Of a stretch of 64,000 nt of DNA, positions 43,101-51,300 are shown one piece after another. A program made the position numbers and the translations under genes. Under the pieces are notes generated by a model. The model was given only the letters and a program-made list of their open reading frames with translations, was not told the DNA's origin and made no database searches. The first letter of the stretch is position 1. Each line of letters begins with the position of its first letter. Source of the DNA: Streptomyces plumbidurans (lineage in GTDB: Bacteria > Actinomycetota > Actinomycetes > Streptomycetales > Streptomycetaceae); assembly GCF_019857225.1 (NCBI RefSeq), contig NZ_JAFJSY010000044.1, positions 1 to 64,000 of the forward strand. The letters are read 5' to 3'.

Positions 43101-43761
43101 CACCACGTACACCGACGCCTCCGGCCTGAAGGAGACCACCGTCTCCACTTCCGAGGACCAGGTGAAGCTCGGCAACGAACTCGTGAAGATCCCGGCCCTG
43201 ATGGAGATCACCAAGCTGCCCAACTGGACCGACCCGTCCGGTCACAGGTGGCGCAACTACAACGCCCTGGTCCCCTACAACGGCGCCCTCGGCATCAAGA
43301 CCGGCACCACCACCAAGGCCGGCGGCAACCTGCTCTTCGCCGCCACCAAGGAGGTCGGCGGTGAGACGGTCACCGTCGTCGGCGCGATCCTCGGCCAGCA
43401 CACCGCGCCGATCATCGACACCGTCAACGCGGTCAGCAAGACCGCGATGCTCGCCGCGCAGGACGCCCTGACCTCCACGAAGATCCTCAAGAAGGGCTCC
43501 GTGGTCGGATACGTGGACGACCAGCTCGGCGGCCACACCCCGATCGTGCTGACCAAGGACGTCACCGCGGTCGGCTGGGCCGGTCTGAAGGTGAAGCTGT
43601 CCTTCGACGCCGACGACGTGCCGCACACCGCGAAGGCCGGCACCCAGGTGGGCACCCTCACCGTGGGCGACGGCTCGAACGGCGCGGTCAAGGTCCCGGT
43701 CGCGCTGCAGAAGGATCTCGCCGAGCCGGGCTTCGGCGCGAAGCTGAAGCGCATCGGCTGA
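40105..43761 (+). CDS. D-alanyl-D-alanine carboxypeptidase (peptidase S11) with a giant repetitive cytoplasmic region
   Basis: 1218 residues from GTG 40105, five bases after AGGAGGAGG; a GTG at 40084 precedes that site and is rejected. Residues 1-820 are low complexity, Ala/Gly/Asp/Pro-rich, with several internal repeat families. A single membrane span follows (about 825-843, LVLLLVIVFAIVQAV), so the N-terminal part is cytoplasmic. The extracytoplasmic S11 domain has SVAK (Ser898, Lys901), SAN (Ser965) and KTG (Lys1065), then a PBP5-like C-terminal domain. It trims stem-peptide D-Ala from peptidoglycan. By position it matches SCO4439, a carboxypeptidase linked to spore wall maturation. Confidence 0.92.
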   Translation: MAGESPDRSKKRASSAEPTSGSTGPVPEARTKEPSTRDPRLAVARDAGTPGGVDTATRVFSVRDTARGDAGAGLDAGGAAGAGLDAGGAAGAGLDAGGAAGAGLDAGGAAGAGADVEKGAVSGGGDRDGAANSGGGVEDGATSAGGDVEGGAVSGGGDRDGAATSGGGVEDGATGAGGDVEGGAVSGGGDRDGGAAGSGEDREDGAAGGDVEDGAAGSGEGRNGGAVGSGKDRAEGAAGAGGDVADGAASGDADRHVGAAGSGGDVEDGAASAGGDGEGGAVSGGGDRDGGAAGSGDHREEGAGSGGDVSADGVAEGDEGGASSDAPGGSSGDDRLRAAVAAWVRSGDSKDAEAAPGREKPAEGAGADDSGAADGGGNGAPAAVGDAEDESESSEDVSGAATASGPEAPKPATSGDNSDAGSEPNTSTADEATNADGKGAAARAGTASKAAAGDPRAADEGSTPKGDAPDGGADAAAKADTPAADEATASKAGAPGAGASPADKADAPAATADAAPAADTPVTGETTAPKTGAPGAGASPADKADAPAATADAAPAADTPVTGETTAPKTGAPGAGASPADKADAPAATADAAPAADTPVTGETTAPKTGAPGAGASPADKADAPAPAADAAPKADDTPAADEATPSKADASAAGASPVGKADAKNTPETGDGPAKRDPSRSETPDGKPKPPEGTPSDREDRKPVDQPTAIFKRPPAKPQVDQPTTMLKLGDVPKAPEKRAPEKKAPEPPAAERTSKFVALKPLDEPGARQPADATAQVPQVGPERTAQQPLPPKPPMDLLAELTNTPPPPQTPVRTLVRRVKIWTPLVLLLVIVFAIVQAVRPLPTPTLALTADDSYTFDGDKADLPWPSEGQGWMDVNGIGTMGNFGKQTPVAVGSVAKAMTAYLVLKDHPLKPGAEGEKITVDALAEKEGGYDKDGESTLNTVKKGDVLTERQALSAVMIPSANNIARLLARWDAGSEAAFIKKMNDTAKKLGMRNTTYTDASGLKETTVSTSEDQVKLGNELVKIPALMEITKLPNWTDPSGHRWRNYNALVPYNGALGIKTGTTTKAGGNLLFAATKEVGGETVTVVGAILGQHTAPIIDTVNAVSKTAMLAAQDALTSTKILKKGSVVGYVDDQLGGHTPIVLTKDVTAVGWAGLKVKLSFDADDVPHTAKAGTQVGTLTVGDGSNGAVKVPVALQKDLAEPGFGAKLKRIG
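40321..40441 (+). repeat. 30-base in-frame repeats (LDAGGAAGAG) in the carboxypeptidase gene
   Basis: Four consecutive 30-base units each encode LDAGGAAGAG, three of them almost identical in DNA sequence. Such identity suggests recent slippage and that copy number varies. Confidence 0.8.
41581..41975 (+). repeat. 117-base in-frame tandem repeats in the carboxypeptidase gene
   Basis: A 39-residue unit starting GAPGAGASPADKADAPA recurs at 41581, 41698 and 41815, with a partial fourth from 41932. The DNA copies appear identical over most of their length, so the array is young. Confidence 0.85.
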
Positions 43762-43841
43762 CCCGCGGCCACCCCGGGTCACGGACGCGACACAGCAGCA
43801 CCCCGCCGAGGCGGCCACCAGGGCGCCCACCGGCGGGGTGC
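43759..43841 (+). terminator. Double hairpin after the carboxypeptidase gene
   Basis: TGACCCG/CGGGTCA (43759-43781) starts at the stop codon, and a perfect 11-base stem GCACCCCGCCG/CGGCGGGGTGC (43798-43808 with 43831-43841) follows. The second stem has a 22-base loop. TAGCGT at 43846-43851 just beyond may be a -10 for the next gene. Confidence 0.6.
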
Positions 43842-43976
43842 GTGCTAGCGTCACGAATCGGGGCAGGATGTCGCTCGCGGTACGCGACCGGGAACCCCCG
43901 GGGACGCAGCCGCGAACGGGCGGCCGACGGGATGCGTCCAGAACAGAAGACGGGACACCACGGGGAGTGCCTTCAG

Positions 43977-45845
43977 GTGGCCACAGCGGAGCCGACACGC
44001 GCCGACGACGCCGATCCGGGCCCGGGAACCGGCCCGCGAATACGCGTGCCCGCACCGCGCGCGGACGGTCGTGACACCGGCCGTACGCGGGACGGTGCAC
44101 AGGGCGGCCGGGCACGCCTGATGTCCGCCGTGCTCGCCCTGCGCGAGCGTCTGCTGCGCCACCCGGTGCTCTCGATCACCGCCCTGTCGGGCATCCTGCA
44201 CATCGTCTGGTTCTTCACTTTCGCGAACAGCGGCGGCGACCTCGCCGCGCAGGACGCCTGGGCCGAGTTCGTCGGCCGGCACCCGGACTCGGCCTACAAC
44301 CTGGCCTGGTACGGCGGTATGCACCCGGTGTCGTACAGCATGGTGTCGCCGTATCTGATGTCGGTGCTCGGCGTCCGTACGACGATGATGATCTCGGGGA
44401 CCCTCTCGGCCGGGCTGCTGACGATGATCCTCATCCGCAGCCGCTCGGTGAAGAACCCGCTGTGGGCCTCGCTTGCCGGTGTCTTCGCGTTCCTGTGCAA
44501 CGCCGCCTCGGGCCGGGTGACCTTCGGCCTGGGCACCGTGTTCGCGCTCGGCGCGGTCGCCGTCGTGTTCTGCTGGCCGCACAAGTGGCGCTACAAGCGC
44601 TGGGCGAAGGCGCTGTGCGCGGCGCCCCTGGCCGCGCTGGCGACGATGTCGTCCCCGGTCGCCGGGCTGTTCGTGGGGCTGGTCGCGGTCGCCCTGTTCC
44701 TGCAGAAACGCCGCCCCGGCGCCTGGGCCCTGGGGATCACGCCGACCCTGGTCGTGGCCGTGTCGGCCTGGCTGTTCCCCTTCTCCGGCACGCAGCCGAT
44801 GGAGTTCGCCTCGGTGATCCTGCCGTTCCTGTGCTCGGTCGTCGTCTTCGTGGTCGTACCGAAGAACTGGACGACCGTCCGGCTGACCTCAGCGGTCTAC
44901 GCCCTGTCGGTGCTCGGGGTGTGGCTGGTCAGTTCGCAGATCGGCTCCAACATCACCCGCCTGGCGATGCTCTTCGCGGGCGTGGCGCTGATCGCCGCGC
45001 TGCCGTTCACGGTGCCGCGTTCGCGGAACTGGTACCTCACCGTGGTGACCTTCGCCGGCTTCACCTTCTGGATCGGCTTCAAGGCGGTCGACGACGTCGT
45101 CCACACCACCCCCGCCGCCTCCTGGGCGCGCGAGCTGGCGCCCCTGGTCAACGAGTTGCAGGACGTCGGCGCCGAGAAGGGCCGCGTCGAGGTGGTCCCC
45201 GCCGCCTCCCACCGCGAGGCCTCCGCGCTCGCGCCCTACGTCAACCTCGCCCGCGGCTGGAACCGCCAGGCCGACATGGAGCGCAACCCCCTCTTCTACG
45301 ACGACACCCTCAACTCGGCCAACTACCACGAGTGGCTGCAGCGCTGGTCCGTCCACTTCGTCGTCCTGCCCAAGGGCGAGCCCGACGGCGACGGCGGTGA
45401 GCGCGAGCGGGAGCTGGTCCAGCGCGGGATGCCGTATCTGAAGCAGATCTGGGGCGACGCCAACTGGCAGCTGTTCAAGGTCACCGACCCCACACCGCTC
45501 GCCGACCCGCCCGCCGTCGTCGACCGCGCGGAGCAGGGCGAGCTGACCATCGAGGTCAAGAAGCCCGGCCGGGTGCTGATCCGCGTCCCCTACTCCCCGT
45601 GGCTCGGCCTGGTCGACGCCAAGGGCAAGGGCGTCAAACCGCCGAAGGAGACGGAGGCCTCCAAGCACCGCGCCGACGGCACGCCCAAGTCCTTCGACAA
45701 CGTCAACGGCTGTCTGATGCAGACGGACGAGGACGACAAGGGCGACAAGTGGACGATCCTGGTGGCGCCCAAGGCGGGGACGTACCGGCTGGGGGCGCCG
45801 TACCAGCTGCCGCGCGGCACTCCCTGCCCGGACGAGCTGAAGTGA
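43977..45845 (+). CDS. Polytopic integral membrane protein with C-terminal extracytoplasmic domain
   Basis: About 622 residues from GTG 43977 (GGGGAG upstream); ATG 43932 and ATG 44121 are alternatives, and the first 50 residues are low complexity. At least ten hydrophobic segments occupy roughly residues 65-430 (for example LSITALSGILHIVWFFTF and PLWASLAGVFAFLCNAASG). The C-terminal 200 residues are soluble and beta-rich. The topology resembles GT-C glycosyltransferases or related membrane enzymes, though I see no certain catalytic motif; databases often label such proteins MFS transporters. It follows the carboxypeptidase gene, so a cell-envelope role is plausible. Confidence 0.75.
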   Translation: MATAEPTRADDADPGPGTGPRIRVPAPRADGRDTGRTRDGAQGGRARLMSAVLALRERLLRHPVLSITALSGILHIVWFFTFANSGGDLAAQDAWAEFVGRHPDSAYNLAWYGGMHPVSYSMVSPYLMSVLGVRTTMMISGTLSAGLLTMILIRSRSVKNPLWASLAGVFAFLCNAASGRVTFGLGTVFALGAVAVVFCWPHKWRYKRWAKALCAAPLAALATMSSPVAGLFVGLVAVALFLQKRRPGAWALGITPTLVVAVSAWLFPFSGTQPMEFASVILPFLCSVVVFVVVPKNWTTVRLTSAVYALSVLGVWLVSSQIGSNITRLAMLFAGVALIAALPFTVPRSRNWYLTVVTFAGFTFWIGFKAVDDVVHTTPAASWARELAPLVNELQDVGAEKGRVEVVPAASHREASALAPYVNLARGWNRQADMERNPLFYDDTLNSANYHEWLQRWSVHFVVLPKGEPDGDGGERERELVQRGMPYLKQIWGDANWQLFKVTDPTPLADPPAVVDRAEQGELTIEVKKPGRVLIRVPYSPWLGLVDAKGKGVKPPKETEASKHRADGTPKSFDNVNGCLMQTDEDDKGDKWTILVAPKAGTYRLGAPYQLPRGTPCPDELK

Positions 45846-45876
45846 CCGCGCGGCGCCCCCGGCCGGTCCGGCCGCG

Positions 45877-46386
45877 CTAGCCGAGGGCGCTCTCGACCGC
45901 GGAGACGACCTGTGCCGCCTCCGGCTCGGTCTGCGGGGAGAAGCGGGCGGCGATCTTCCCGTCGCGGCCGATCAGGAACTTCTCGAAGTTCCAGCGGATG
46001 TCGCCGGTGTGCCCCTCGGCGTCGGCGAAGCCGGTCAGCCGCTGGTAGAGCGGGTGCCGGTCGTCGCCGTTCACCTCGACCTTCTCGGTCATCGGGAAGG
46101 TCACGCCGTACGTCGCCGAGCAGAACTCGGCGATCTCCTCGGCGCTGCCCGGCTCCTGGCCCATGAACTGGTTGCAGGGCACGCCGAGGACGGTGAAGCC
46201 CTGGTCGGCGTAGCGCTCGTGGAGGCGCTCGAGCCCGGCGTACTGCGGGGTCAGCCCGCACTTGGAGGCCACGTTCACGATGAGGACGGCCTGTCCCGCG
46301 TACTGGGACAGGTCGGCGGAACCACCCTGGAGGGCGCCGATCTCCACATCGAGGGGAGCGGCGCCGTTGCTGTCTGCAGTCGTCAT
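45877..46386 (-). CDS. Glutathione peroxidase-family thiol peroxidase
   Basis: 169 residues. Conserved motifs: NVASKCGLTPQYAGLE with the peroxidatic Cys, GVPCNQFMGQEPGS, and WNFEKFLIGRDG completing the Cys-Gln-Trp-Asn tetrad. The active residue is Cys, not selenocysteine. Streptomyces lacks glutathione, so thioredoxin or mycothiol is the likely electron donor. It is nine bases downstream of the ArsR gene and may share its transcript. Confidence 0.92.
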   Translation of the reverse strand: MTTADSNGAAPLDVEIGALQGGSADLSQYAGQAVLIVNVASKCGLTPQYAGLERLHERYADQGFTVLGVPCNQFMGQEPGSAEEIAEFCSATYGVTFPMTEKVEVNGDDRHPLYQRLTGFADAEGHTGDIRWNFEKFLIGRDGKIAARFSPQTEPEAAQVVSAVESALG

Positions 46387-46395
46387 GAGCGGATG

Positions 46396-47385
46396 CTAAC
46401 TCCGGTATGCGTCGAGCCGGTTCCGCGCCCCGGCCAGGACGTCCCCGGCGGCGGTGCGGGCGTACAGGACCGAGCGGCCCGCCCGCCGCCGGTCCACCAG
46501 ACCGGCGTCCAGCAGCACCTTCAGATGCCGGCCCACCGAGCCGAGGCCCTGCCCGGTCACGGCGGTCAGCTGGCTCGTGCTCATGGGGGAGGCGAGCAGG
46601 ACGAGGATCTCGGCACGGTGGGCGCCGATCAGGGCGCCGAGCGACTCGGGGACGCCGGCCCCGGGACCGCCGGCCAGGGCGCCCAGGCAGGAATAGACGG
46701 CGGCGTACCGCTCGTGCCCCTCCCAGGACACCCAGCCCTGCCGCTGCGGGGTGACCGGCACGAAGATCAGCTCGGCGCCGGAGAGGTCGCGCGGCGGATA
46801 CTCCTGCTCGTTGATCTGCAGCCGGTTCTCGCCGAGCCACCGCGTCCGTCCGGGCCGCAGCCCCTCCAGGACGGCCGCCCAGCCGCCCTGCCCGACCTGT
46901 GCGGTGCGGGCGACCACATCGGCCTGCAGGATGTGCCGGCGCCGGGGCCAGTCGGGCCGTACCGCCGACTGCCACACGAACTCCAGCAGGGCGGCGGCCC
47001 GTTCAGGCAGGTCGTCCCGCTGGAGTTCGGCGGGGAGCGGGGCGCCGGTGAGGGAAGTGACGAGATGCGCGCGGGCCGTCTCGGGACGGACCGCCCGGAC
47101 GCGCTCCACCTCCTCTTCGAACGTCTCCCCGTCCCGCGGCGTCGGCGTGAGGAAGTCGGCGATCCAGCCCCGCCCCAGGCCCGCGCGCACCAGCAGCGCG
47201 GTGACCGGGTCGGCGGCGAGCCTGCGCCGGTAGGCGGGGAGGTGCTCGCGCAGCCAGGCCTGCTCGCCCGGGTGCCGGCCCACGCCCGAGTGCAGGAGGT
47301 TCAGGTTCGCGAAGGTCTCCGTGAGCGGCGAGAGCACGAACCGGCTGCGGGCGAGGGTGTCGGCGCTGATCTGCCACCAGCCCAT
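46396..47385 (-). CDS. ArsR-family transcriptional regulator with N-terminal DUF5937-like region
   Basis: 329 residues from ATG 47385, preceded by AAAGGTGAGGA. The winged-helix lies at the C-terminus (GALIGAHRAEILVLLASPMSTSQLTAVT, GSVGRHLKVLLDAGLVDRRRAGRSVLYARTA). The long N-terminal part (about 1-240) is typical of large actinobacterial ArsR-like regulators and has no metal-binding Cys cluster, so it probably senses an organic ligand or drug. It diverges from an MFS pump gene across clear repeated sites, suggesting it represses both. Confidence 0.85.
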   Translation of the reverse strand: MGWWQISADTLARSRFVLSPLTETFANLNLLHSGVGRHPGEQAWLREHLPAYRRRLAADPVTALLVRAGLGRGWIADFLTPTPRDGETFEEEVERVRAVRPETARAHLVTSLTGAPLPAELQRDDLPERAAALLEFVWQSAVRPDWPRRRHILQADVVARTAQVGQGGWAAVLEGLRPGRTRWLGENRLQINEQEYPPRDLSGAELIFVPVTPQRQGWVSWEGHERYAAVYSCLGALAGGPGAGVPESLGALIGAHRAEILVLLASPMSTSQLTAVTGQGLGSVGRHLKVLLDAGLVDRRRAGRSVLYARTAAGDVLAGARNRLDAYRS

Positions 47386-47393
47386 GACGTCCT

Positions 47394-47435
47394 CACCTTT
47401 CGCGTGTGGGCGCACCTTTCGCGTGTGTGCGAAAG
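47394..47435. promoter_or_regulatory. Repeated operator between the ArsR and MFS genes
   Basis: CACCTTTCGCGTGTG occurs at 47394-47408 and again at 47413-47427, a 19-base period. The second copy is part of an inverted repeat CTTTCGC-N6-GCGAAAG (47416-47435). This is the natural binding site for the divergently encoded ArsR protein. Confidence 0.7.
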
Positions 47436-47472
47436 AATATCCCCGCTCCGAGGGGGTTCCCAGACTCACGGC

Positions 47473-48663
47473 ATGCGCAGCTACCGAGATCTGTTCCGCA
47501 CCCCGGAGTTCACCCCGTTCTTCCTCGTTTCGGCCGCCCGCACCGCGGGCCAGACGATCGGCGGTCTGGCGCTCGGCACCCTCGTCTACGGCATCACCGC
47601 ATCCCCGCTGCTGTCGGCGGTGAGCATGTTCGGGCCGCAGCTCGCGCAGGTGCTCGGCGCCACGGTCCTGCTGTCGGGCGCCGACCGGCTGCCCCCGCGG
47701 GCCGCTCTGACCGGCATCGGTCTCGCCTTCGCGGTCGCCACGTCCGTCCTCGCCGTCCCCGGCCTGCCGATCTGGGGCGTCTTCGCCGTCGTCCTCCTGC
47801 AAGGTCTGGTCGCCTCGCTCGGCGGCGGTGTGCGCTGGGGGCTGCTGAACGAGATCCTCTCCAAGGACGGCTATCTGCTGGGGCGTTCGATCTTCAACAT
47901 GCTCTCCGGGCTCATGCAGATCGCCGGGTTCGCGGCCGGGGGCGCCCTGCTGACGGTCCTGTCGCCGCGCACCTGTCTGCTCATCTCGGCGGCGCTGTAC
48001 GTCACTTCGGCCCTCGGCACCCGCCTGGGCCTGACCGCCCGCCCGCCGCGCACCTCGGGCCGCCCGTCCGCCGGCGAGACCTGGCGCACCAACACCCTGC
48101 TGTGGTCCTCGCGCCCGCGCCGCCTCACCTACCTCGGCCTGTGGCTGCCCAACGGCCTGGTCGTCGGCTGCGAATCCCTCTACGTCTCCTACGCCCCGCA
48201 CGCGGCCGGCGCGCTGTTCGCCTGCGGTGCGCTGGGCATGTTCGCCGGCGATGTGACGGTGGGCCGCCTCGTGCCGCCCGCGCTGCGCCCCCGGCTCGCC
48301 GTCCCGCTGCTGACGCTGCTGGCCACGCCGTACCTGCTCTTCGTACTGCACCCGGCGCTGCCCCTCGCGGCCCTCGCGGCGGCCCTCGCCTCGGTCGGCT
48401 TCGGCGCGAGCCTGGTCCAGCAGGAGCGGCTGATGGCGCTGACCCCGGACGAACTGAGCGGCCACGCCCTGGGGTTGCACTCGTCCGGGATGCTGACGAT
48501 GCAGGGCGTGGCCGCGGCAGTGGCGGGCTCGGTCGCCGGGCTCACCTCACCCGCCACGGCGATGACGCTGATGGCGCTCGCATCGCTCGCGGTGACACTG
48601 ACGCTGGCCACGGCAGCTCGGCGGAGTCGTGAACCCGGGGCGGCGGCGCTGCAGGAGTCGTAG
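47473..48663 (+). CDS. MFS transporter
   Basis: 396 residues with about 11-12 hydrophobic segments. The start MRSYRDLFRTPEFTPFF is the usual opening of small actinobacterial drug/efflux MFS proteins, and the loop GADRLPPRAAL takes the place of the GxxxDRxGRR motif. It is divergent from the ArsR regulator and likely exports its inducer. The last 20 bases of the gene lie in a 41-base tandem duplication. Confidence 0.85.
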   Translation: MRSYRDLFRTPEFTPFFLVSAARTAGQTIGGLALGTLVYGITASPLLSAVSMFGPQLAQVLGATVLLSGADRLPPRAALTGIGLAFAVATSVLAVPGLPIWGVFAVVLLQGLVASLGGGVRWGLLNEILSKDGYLLGRSIFNMLSGLMQIAGFAAGGALLTVLSPRTCLLISAALYVTSALGTRLGLTARPPRTSGRPSAGETWRTNTLLWSSRPRRLTYLGLWLPNGLVVGCESLYVSYAPHAAGALFACGALGMFAGDVTVGRLVPPALRPRLAVPLLTLLATPYLLFVLHPALPLAALAAALASVGFGASLVQQERLMALTPDELSGHALGLHSSGMLTMQGVAAAVAGSVAGLTSPATAMTLMALASLAVTLTLATAARRSREPGAAALQES

Positions 48664-48705
48664 GGGAGTCCTGAAACGGGTCGGCGGCGCTGCAGGAGTC
48701 GTAGG
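48623..48705 (+). repeat. 41-base tandem duplication spanning the MFS stop codon
   Basis: CGGCGGCGCTGCAGGAGTCG then TAGG at 48641-48664 is repeated exactly at 48682-48705, and the preceding bases also match loosely (GGAGTC...TGAA at 48623 and 48665). The first copy encodes the last residues AAALQES-stop. Confidence 0.75.
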
Positions 48706-48717
48706 AGCTGAGCAGCG

Positions 48718-49725
48718 CTATACGAGGGGTTCGTCGAGGAGTTGGAGGAGCGAGCGGGCGCTCTGGGGGTCGCCGGCCAGGGCAGTGGTGGACGCGGCGC
48801 CAGGGAAGAGGCGTCCCCAGGCGCGGGCGCGGCCGAGGGCGCCGAGTCGCCAGGCGGGGCGCAGGGCGCGGCGCAGGTCCCGGGCGGTGTGGCCGTCGCC
48901 GGTCCAGGGTTCGAGATAAGCGTCCCGCAGCCTGGGCAGCACCTCGGGGCCGTAGCGCTCGACGGCGCGTTGGGCGGGCACCAGGAAGCTGCAGAAGGGG
49001 TGCGAGACGTTGGCGTCGCCCCAGTCGAAGAAGGTGAACCGCCCCGAAGCCGGCACGAGGACCTGTTTCGCGTGCACGTCCGCGTGGTCGAGCGAGTCCG
49101 CGATCCCGAGCGCGACCAGCTCCTCGCACCACCGCACCAGACGGGGCCGCAGCCCGTGCAGCGTCGCGCGCTCGGCGTCCGTCAAGGCGCCGTTCTCCGC
49201 CACGAGCCGGTCGAAGACACCGGGCAGCGCGGCCGTACGAGCACCCGGCACCCCCAACGCCTCCATCTCCCCGGCGTACGGCAGCAGGGAGCGCTGCAGG
49301 TCGGCGTACTGCCGCAGCAACTCCTCCCAGATGCGGGGGTCGTCGGGCCCGGCCTCGAGCACGTCCGCCAGCCGCGGTCCGCCGTCGGGGAGCAACGCCC
49401 AGCCCCGGCCGGCGTCCACGGCGACCGGCTTCAGCACATGCTCCGGAACCCACCCGGCCAGCGCCTCGGTGAGCCCCGCCTCGAACCGGCCGGCCGGCGG
49501 ACCGGCCTTGAACCACACGGCCCCGCCCTCCCCGACCGCCAGCCGCACCAGCACCGACCAGGGCCGCAGCCGCACCCGCCGCGGTCCGCACGCGCGCAGC
49601 CCGTGCGCGGCGAGCTCGCCGGCCACCCACTCCAGGGCGGCCGTACGCCACTCCTGTTGATCCCAGGGCGTTACGACGTCCAGGTGGCGCCCACGATCGA
49701 CGACCTCGGCCACTTCACCTTCCAT
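48718..49725 (-). CDS. Aminoglycoside phosphotransferase-like (APH) kinase-fold protein
   Basis: 335 residues. The catalytic region ADSLDHADVHAKQVLVPASG followed by FTFFDWGDANVSHPF matches the APH/choline-kinase Brenner and DFG-equivalent motifs, with HADxHxxQ in place of HGDxxxxN. A lysine in VWFKAGPPAGRFEAG is the likely ATP-binding residue. It phosphorylates a small molecule or is an inactive relative; the substrate is unknown. It converges with the MFS gene. Confidence 0.8.
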   Translation of the reverse strand: MEGEVAEVVDRGRHLDVVTPWDQQEWRTAALEWVAGELAAHGLRACGPRRVRLRPWSVLVRLAVGEGGAVWFKAGPPAGRFEAGLTEALAGWVPEHVLKPVAVDAGRGWALLPDGGPRLADVLEAGPDDPRIWEELLRQYADLQRSLLPYAGEMEALGVPGARTAALPGVFDRLVAENGALTDAERATLHGLRPRLVRWCEELVALGIADSLDHADVHAKQVLVPASGRFTFFDWGDANVSHPFCSFLVPAQRAVERYGPEVLPRLRDAYLEPWTGDGHTARDLRRALRPAWRLGALGRARAWGRLFPGAASTTALAGDPQSARSLLQLLDEPLV

Positions 49726-49833
49726 CGCTCCATCTCATCACCGCGGGCAGCGGCGCATCATCTGCATTAGCGTCGGTGCGGGGCGATCCTGCGGGGGCGC
49801 CCTGCGGGGCGATCGTGCGGAAGGCGGCGAACG

Positions 49834-50616
49834 ATGGGCGACTACGTGGAACTGCCCGGCGTCAGAACGTGGTACGAGACCGACGGCGCCGCGGACGCCG
49901 AGCCGCTGCTCCTGCTGCACGGCGGCCTGTGCACGAACGAGACCTGGGCGGGCCAGCGCCCCGGGCTGGCGGCGGCGTACCGCCTGTTCCTTCCGGAGCG
50001 GCGCGCCCACGGCCACACCCCCGACGTCGAGGGCCCGCTGTCGTACACCGACATGGCGGGCGACACCGCCGACTTCCTCGACTCCGTCGTGCGGGGCCCC
50101 GCCCACCTCGTCGGCTGGAGCGACGGCGCGATCGTCGCCCTGCTGGTGGCGCTCGCCCGTCCCGATCTGGTCCGCAAGGTCGTCGCCATCGGGGCCAACT
50201 TCCGCCCCAGCCCCGAGATCCTCGCCGACCCGACGATGATCGAGCACATGACGGACGACGGTCCGGGCATGGCGCCGCTGCGCGACTCGTACGCGGCCGT
50301 GACCCCCGACGGCGCCGATCACTGGCCGGTCGTCCTGCGCAAGATGGCGGCGATGTTCGCCGTCGAGCCGGCGCTGACGACGGCGGAGCTGTCCCGTATC
50401 ACCGCGCCCACCCTGGTCATGGTCGGCGACGACGACATGATGACGCTGGAGCACACGGTCGATCTCTACCGGGCGATCCCCGACGCGCAGCTCGCGGTCG
50501 TGCCCGGCGCCTCGCACGCCGTACCCCTGGAGAAACCGGCGCTGGTGAACAACCTGATCCTCGACTTCCTGGCCGGTTCCGAGGAGCGCGTGCGGCAGCT
50601 CAGCTCCCGTCGCTGA
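49834..50616 (+). CDS. Alpha/beta hydrolase
   Basis: 260 residues. LLLLHGGLCTNETW oxyanion region, nucleophile elbow GWSDG, acid in TLVMVGDDDMM, and His in VPGASHAVPLEKP complete the triad. The nucleophile-elbow variant GWSDGA is common in esterase and epoxide/haloalkane-type relatives. A gene for a broken AraC regulator converges with it and overlaps its last 17 bases. Confidence 0.87.
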   Translation: MGDYVELPGVRTWYETDGAADAEPLLLLHGGLCTNETWAGQRPGLAAAYRLFLPERRAHGHTPDVEGPLSYTDMAGDTADFLDSVVRGPAHLVGWSDGAIVALLVALARPDLVRKVVAIGANFRPSPEILADPTMIEHMTDDGPGMAPLRDSYAAVTPDGADHWPVVLRKMAAMFAVEPALTTAELSRITAPTLVMVGDDDMMTLEHTVDLYRAIPDAQLAVVPGASHAVPLEKPALVNNLILDFLAGSEERVRQLSSRR

Positions 50617-51300
50617 GGGTGCGGTGGGGAGCGTGGCGGTAGGTCGTGCGGTACAGGGAGGCGAAGCGGCCCGGGTGGTGGAAGCCCCAGCGGGCGGCGA
50701 TCCCGGTGACTGTGACGTCGGTGGTGGGGTCGGCGCCATCAGGTCACGATGGGCCTGCGCCAGCCGCACCCGGCGCAGATGGGCGAGCGGCGTGGTGTCC
50801 AGATGGCGCCGGAACGCGTACTGCAGGGCCCGTGGCGTGACATGGACGGCCGTGGCGATCTCGGCGACGGTGACCGGCTGGTCGGCGTGGTCGTCGATAT
50901 AGGCGAGGGCGCGGCGCAGGACCCTGGGGTGCCCGTCGCGCGAGTCGGTGTCCGTCCCCTCGACGAGCGCGGTGTTGGGGAACGCGGACAGCACCACCGC
51001 CGCCAGGTGCTGTACGGCCGTGGACGCCACCAGGGGCTGCTCGGCGAGGGCCGGGTCGTTGAGCACGTGGTCGCGCAAATAGCCGATGGTGCGCGCCAGT
51101 TGGCTGCCGGCTTCGGCGGAGCGCGGCCGGTGCCCGGTGAGCCGGACCGGCCGGTCGTCGTGGCCCGCCACGAAGCCGGCCACCTGGGTCAGCAGGGCGG
51201 GATCCAGCATGGTGACGGTGTAGCGCGCGTTGCGTATTCGCCCGCTGAACGGCAGGTCGGGCGGGGCTAACAGCGCCACCTCGCCGGGGCCGAAAGAGTC
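50600..51300 (-). pseudogene. Broken AraC-family regulator gene
   Basis: The minus strand encodes the end of a cupin-like domain (VALLAPPDLPFSGRIRNARYTVTMLD) and an AraC HTH (QPVTVAEIATAVHVTPRALQYAFRRHLDTTPLAHLRR). After RDLMA the frame is lost: the following frame reads DPTTDVTVTGIAARWGFHH then PGRFASLYRTTYRHAP, the expected second HTH, ending at 50600. One missing base near 50733-50737 explains this. The N-terminal half is also absent, since a stop precedes the cupin remnant in frame. It is a pseudogene unless the base loss is a sequencing error. Confidence 0.75.

Noticed and set aside
40987..44115. A 1042-codon minus-strand open frame
   Set aside because: It mirrors the repetitive carboxypeptidase gene; its Gly/Arg-rich content follows from codon bias of the real plus-strand gene.
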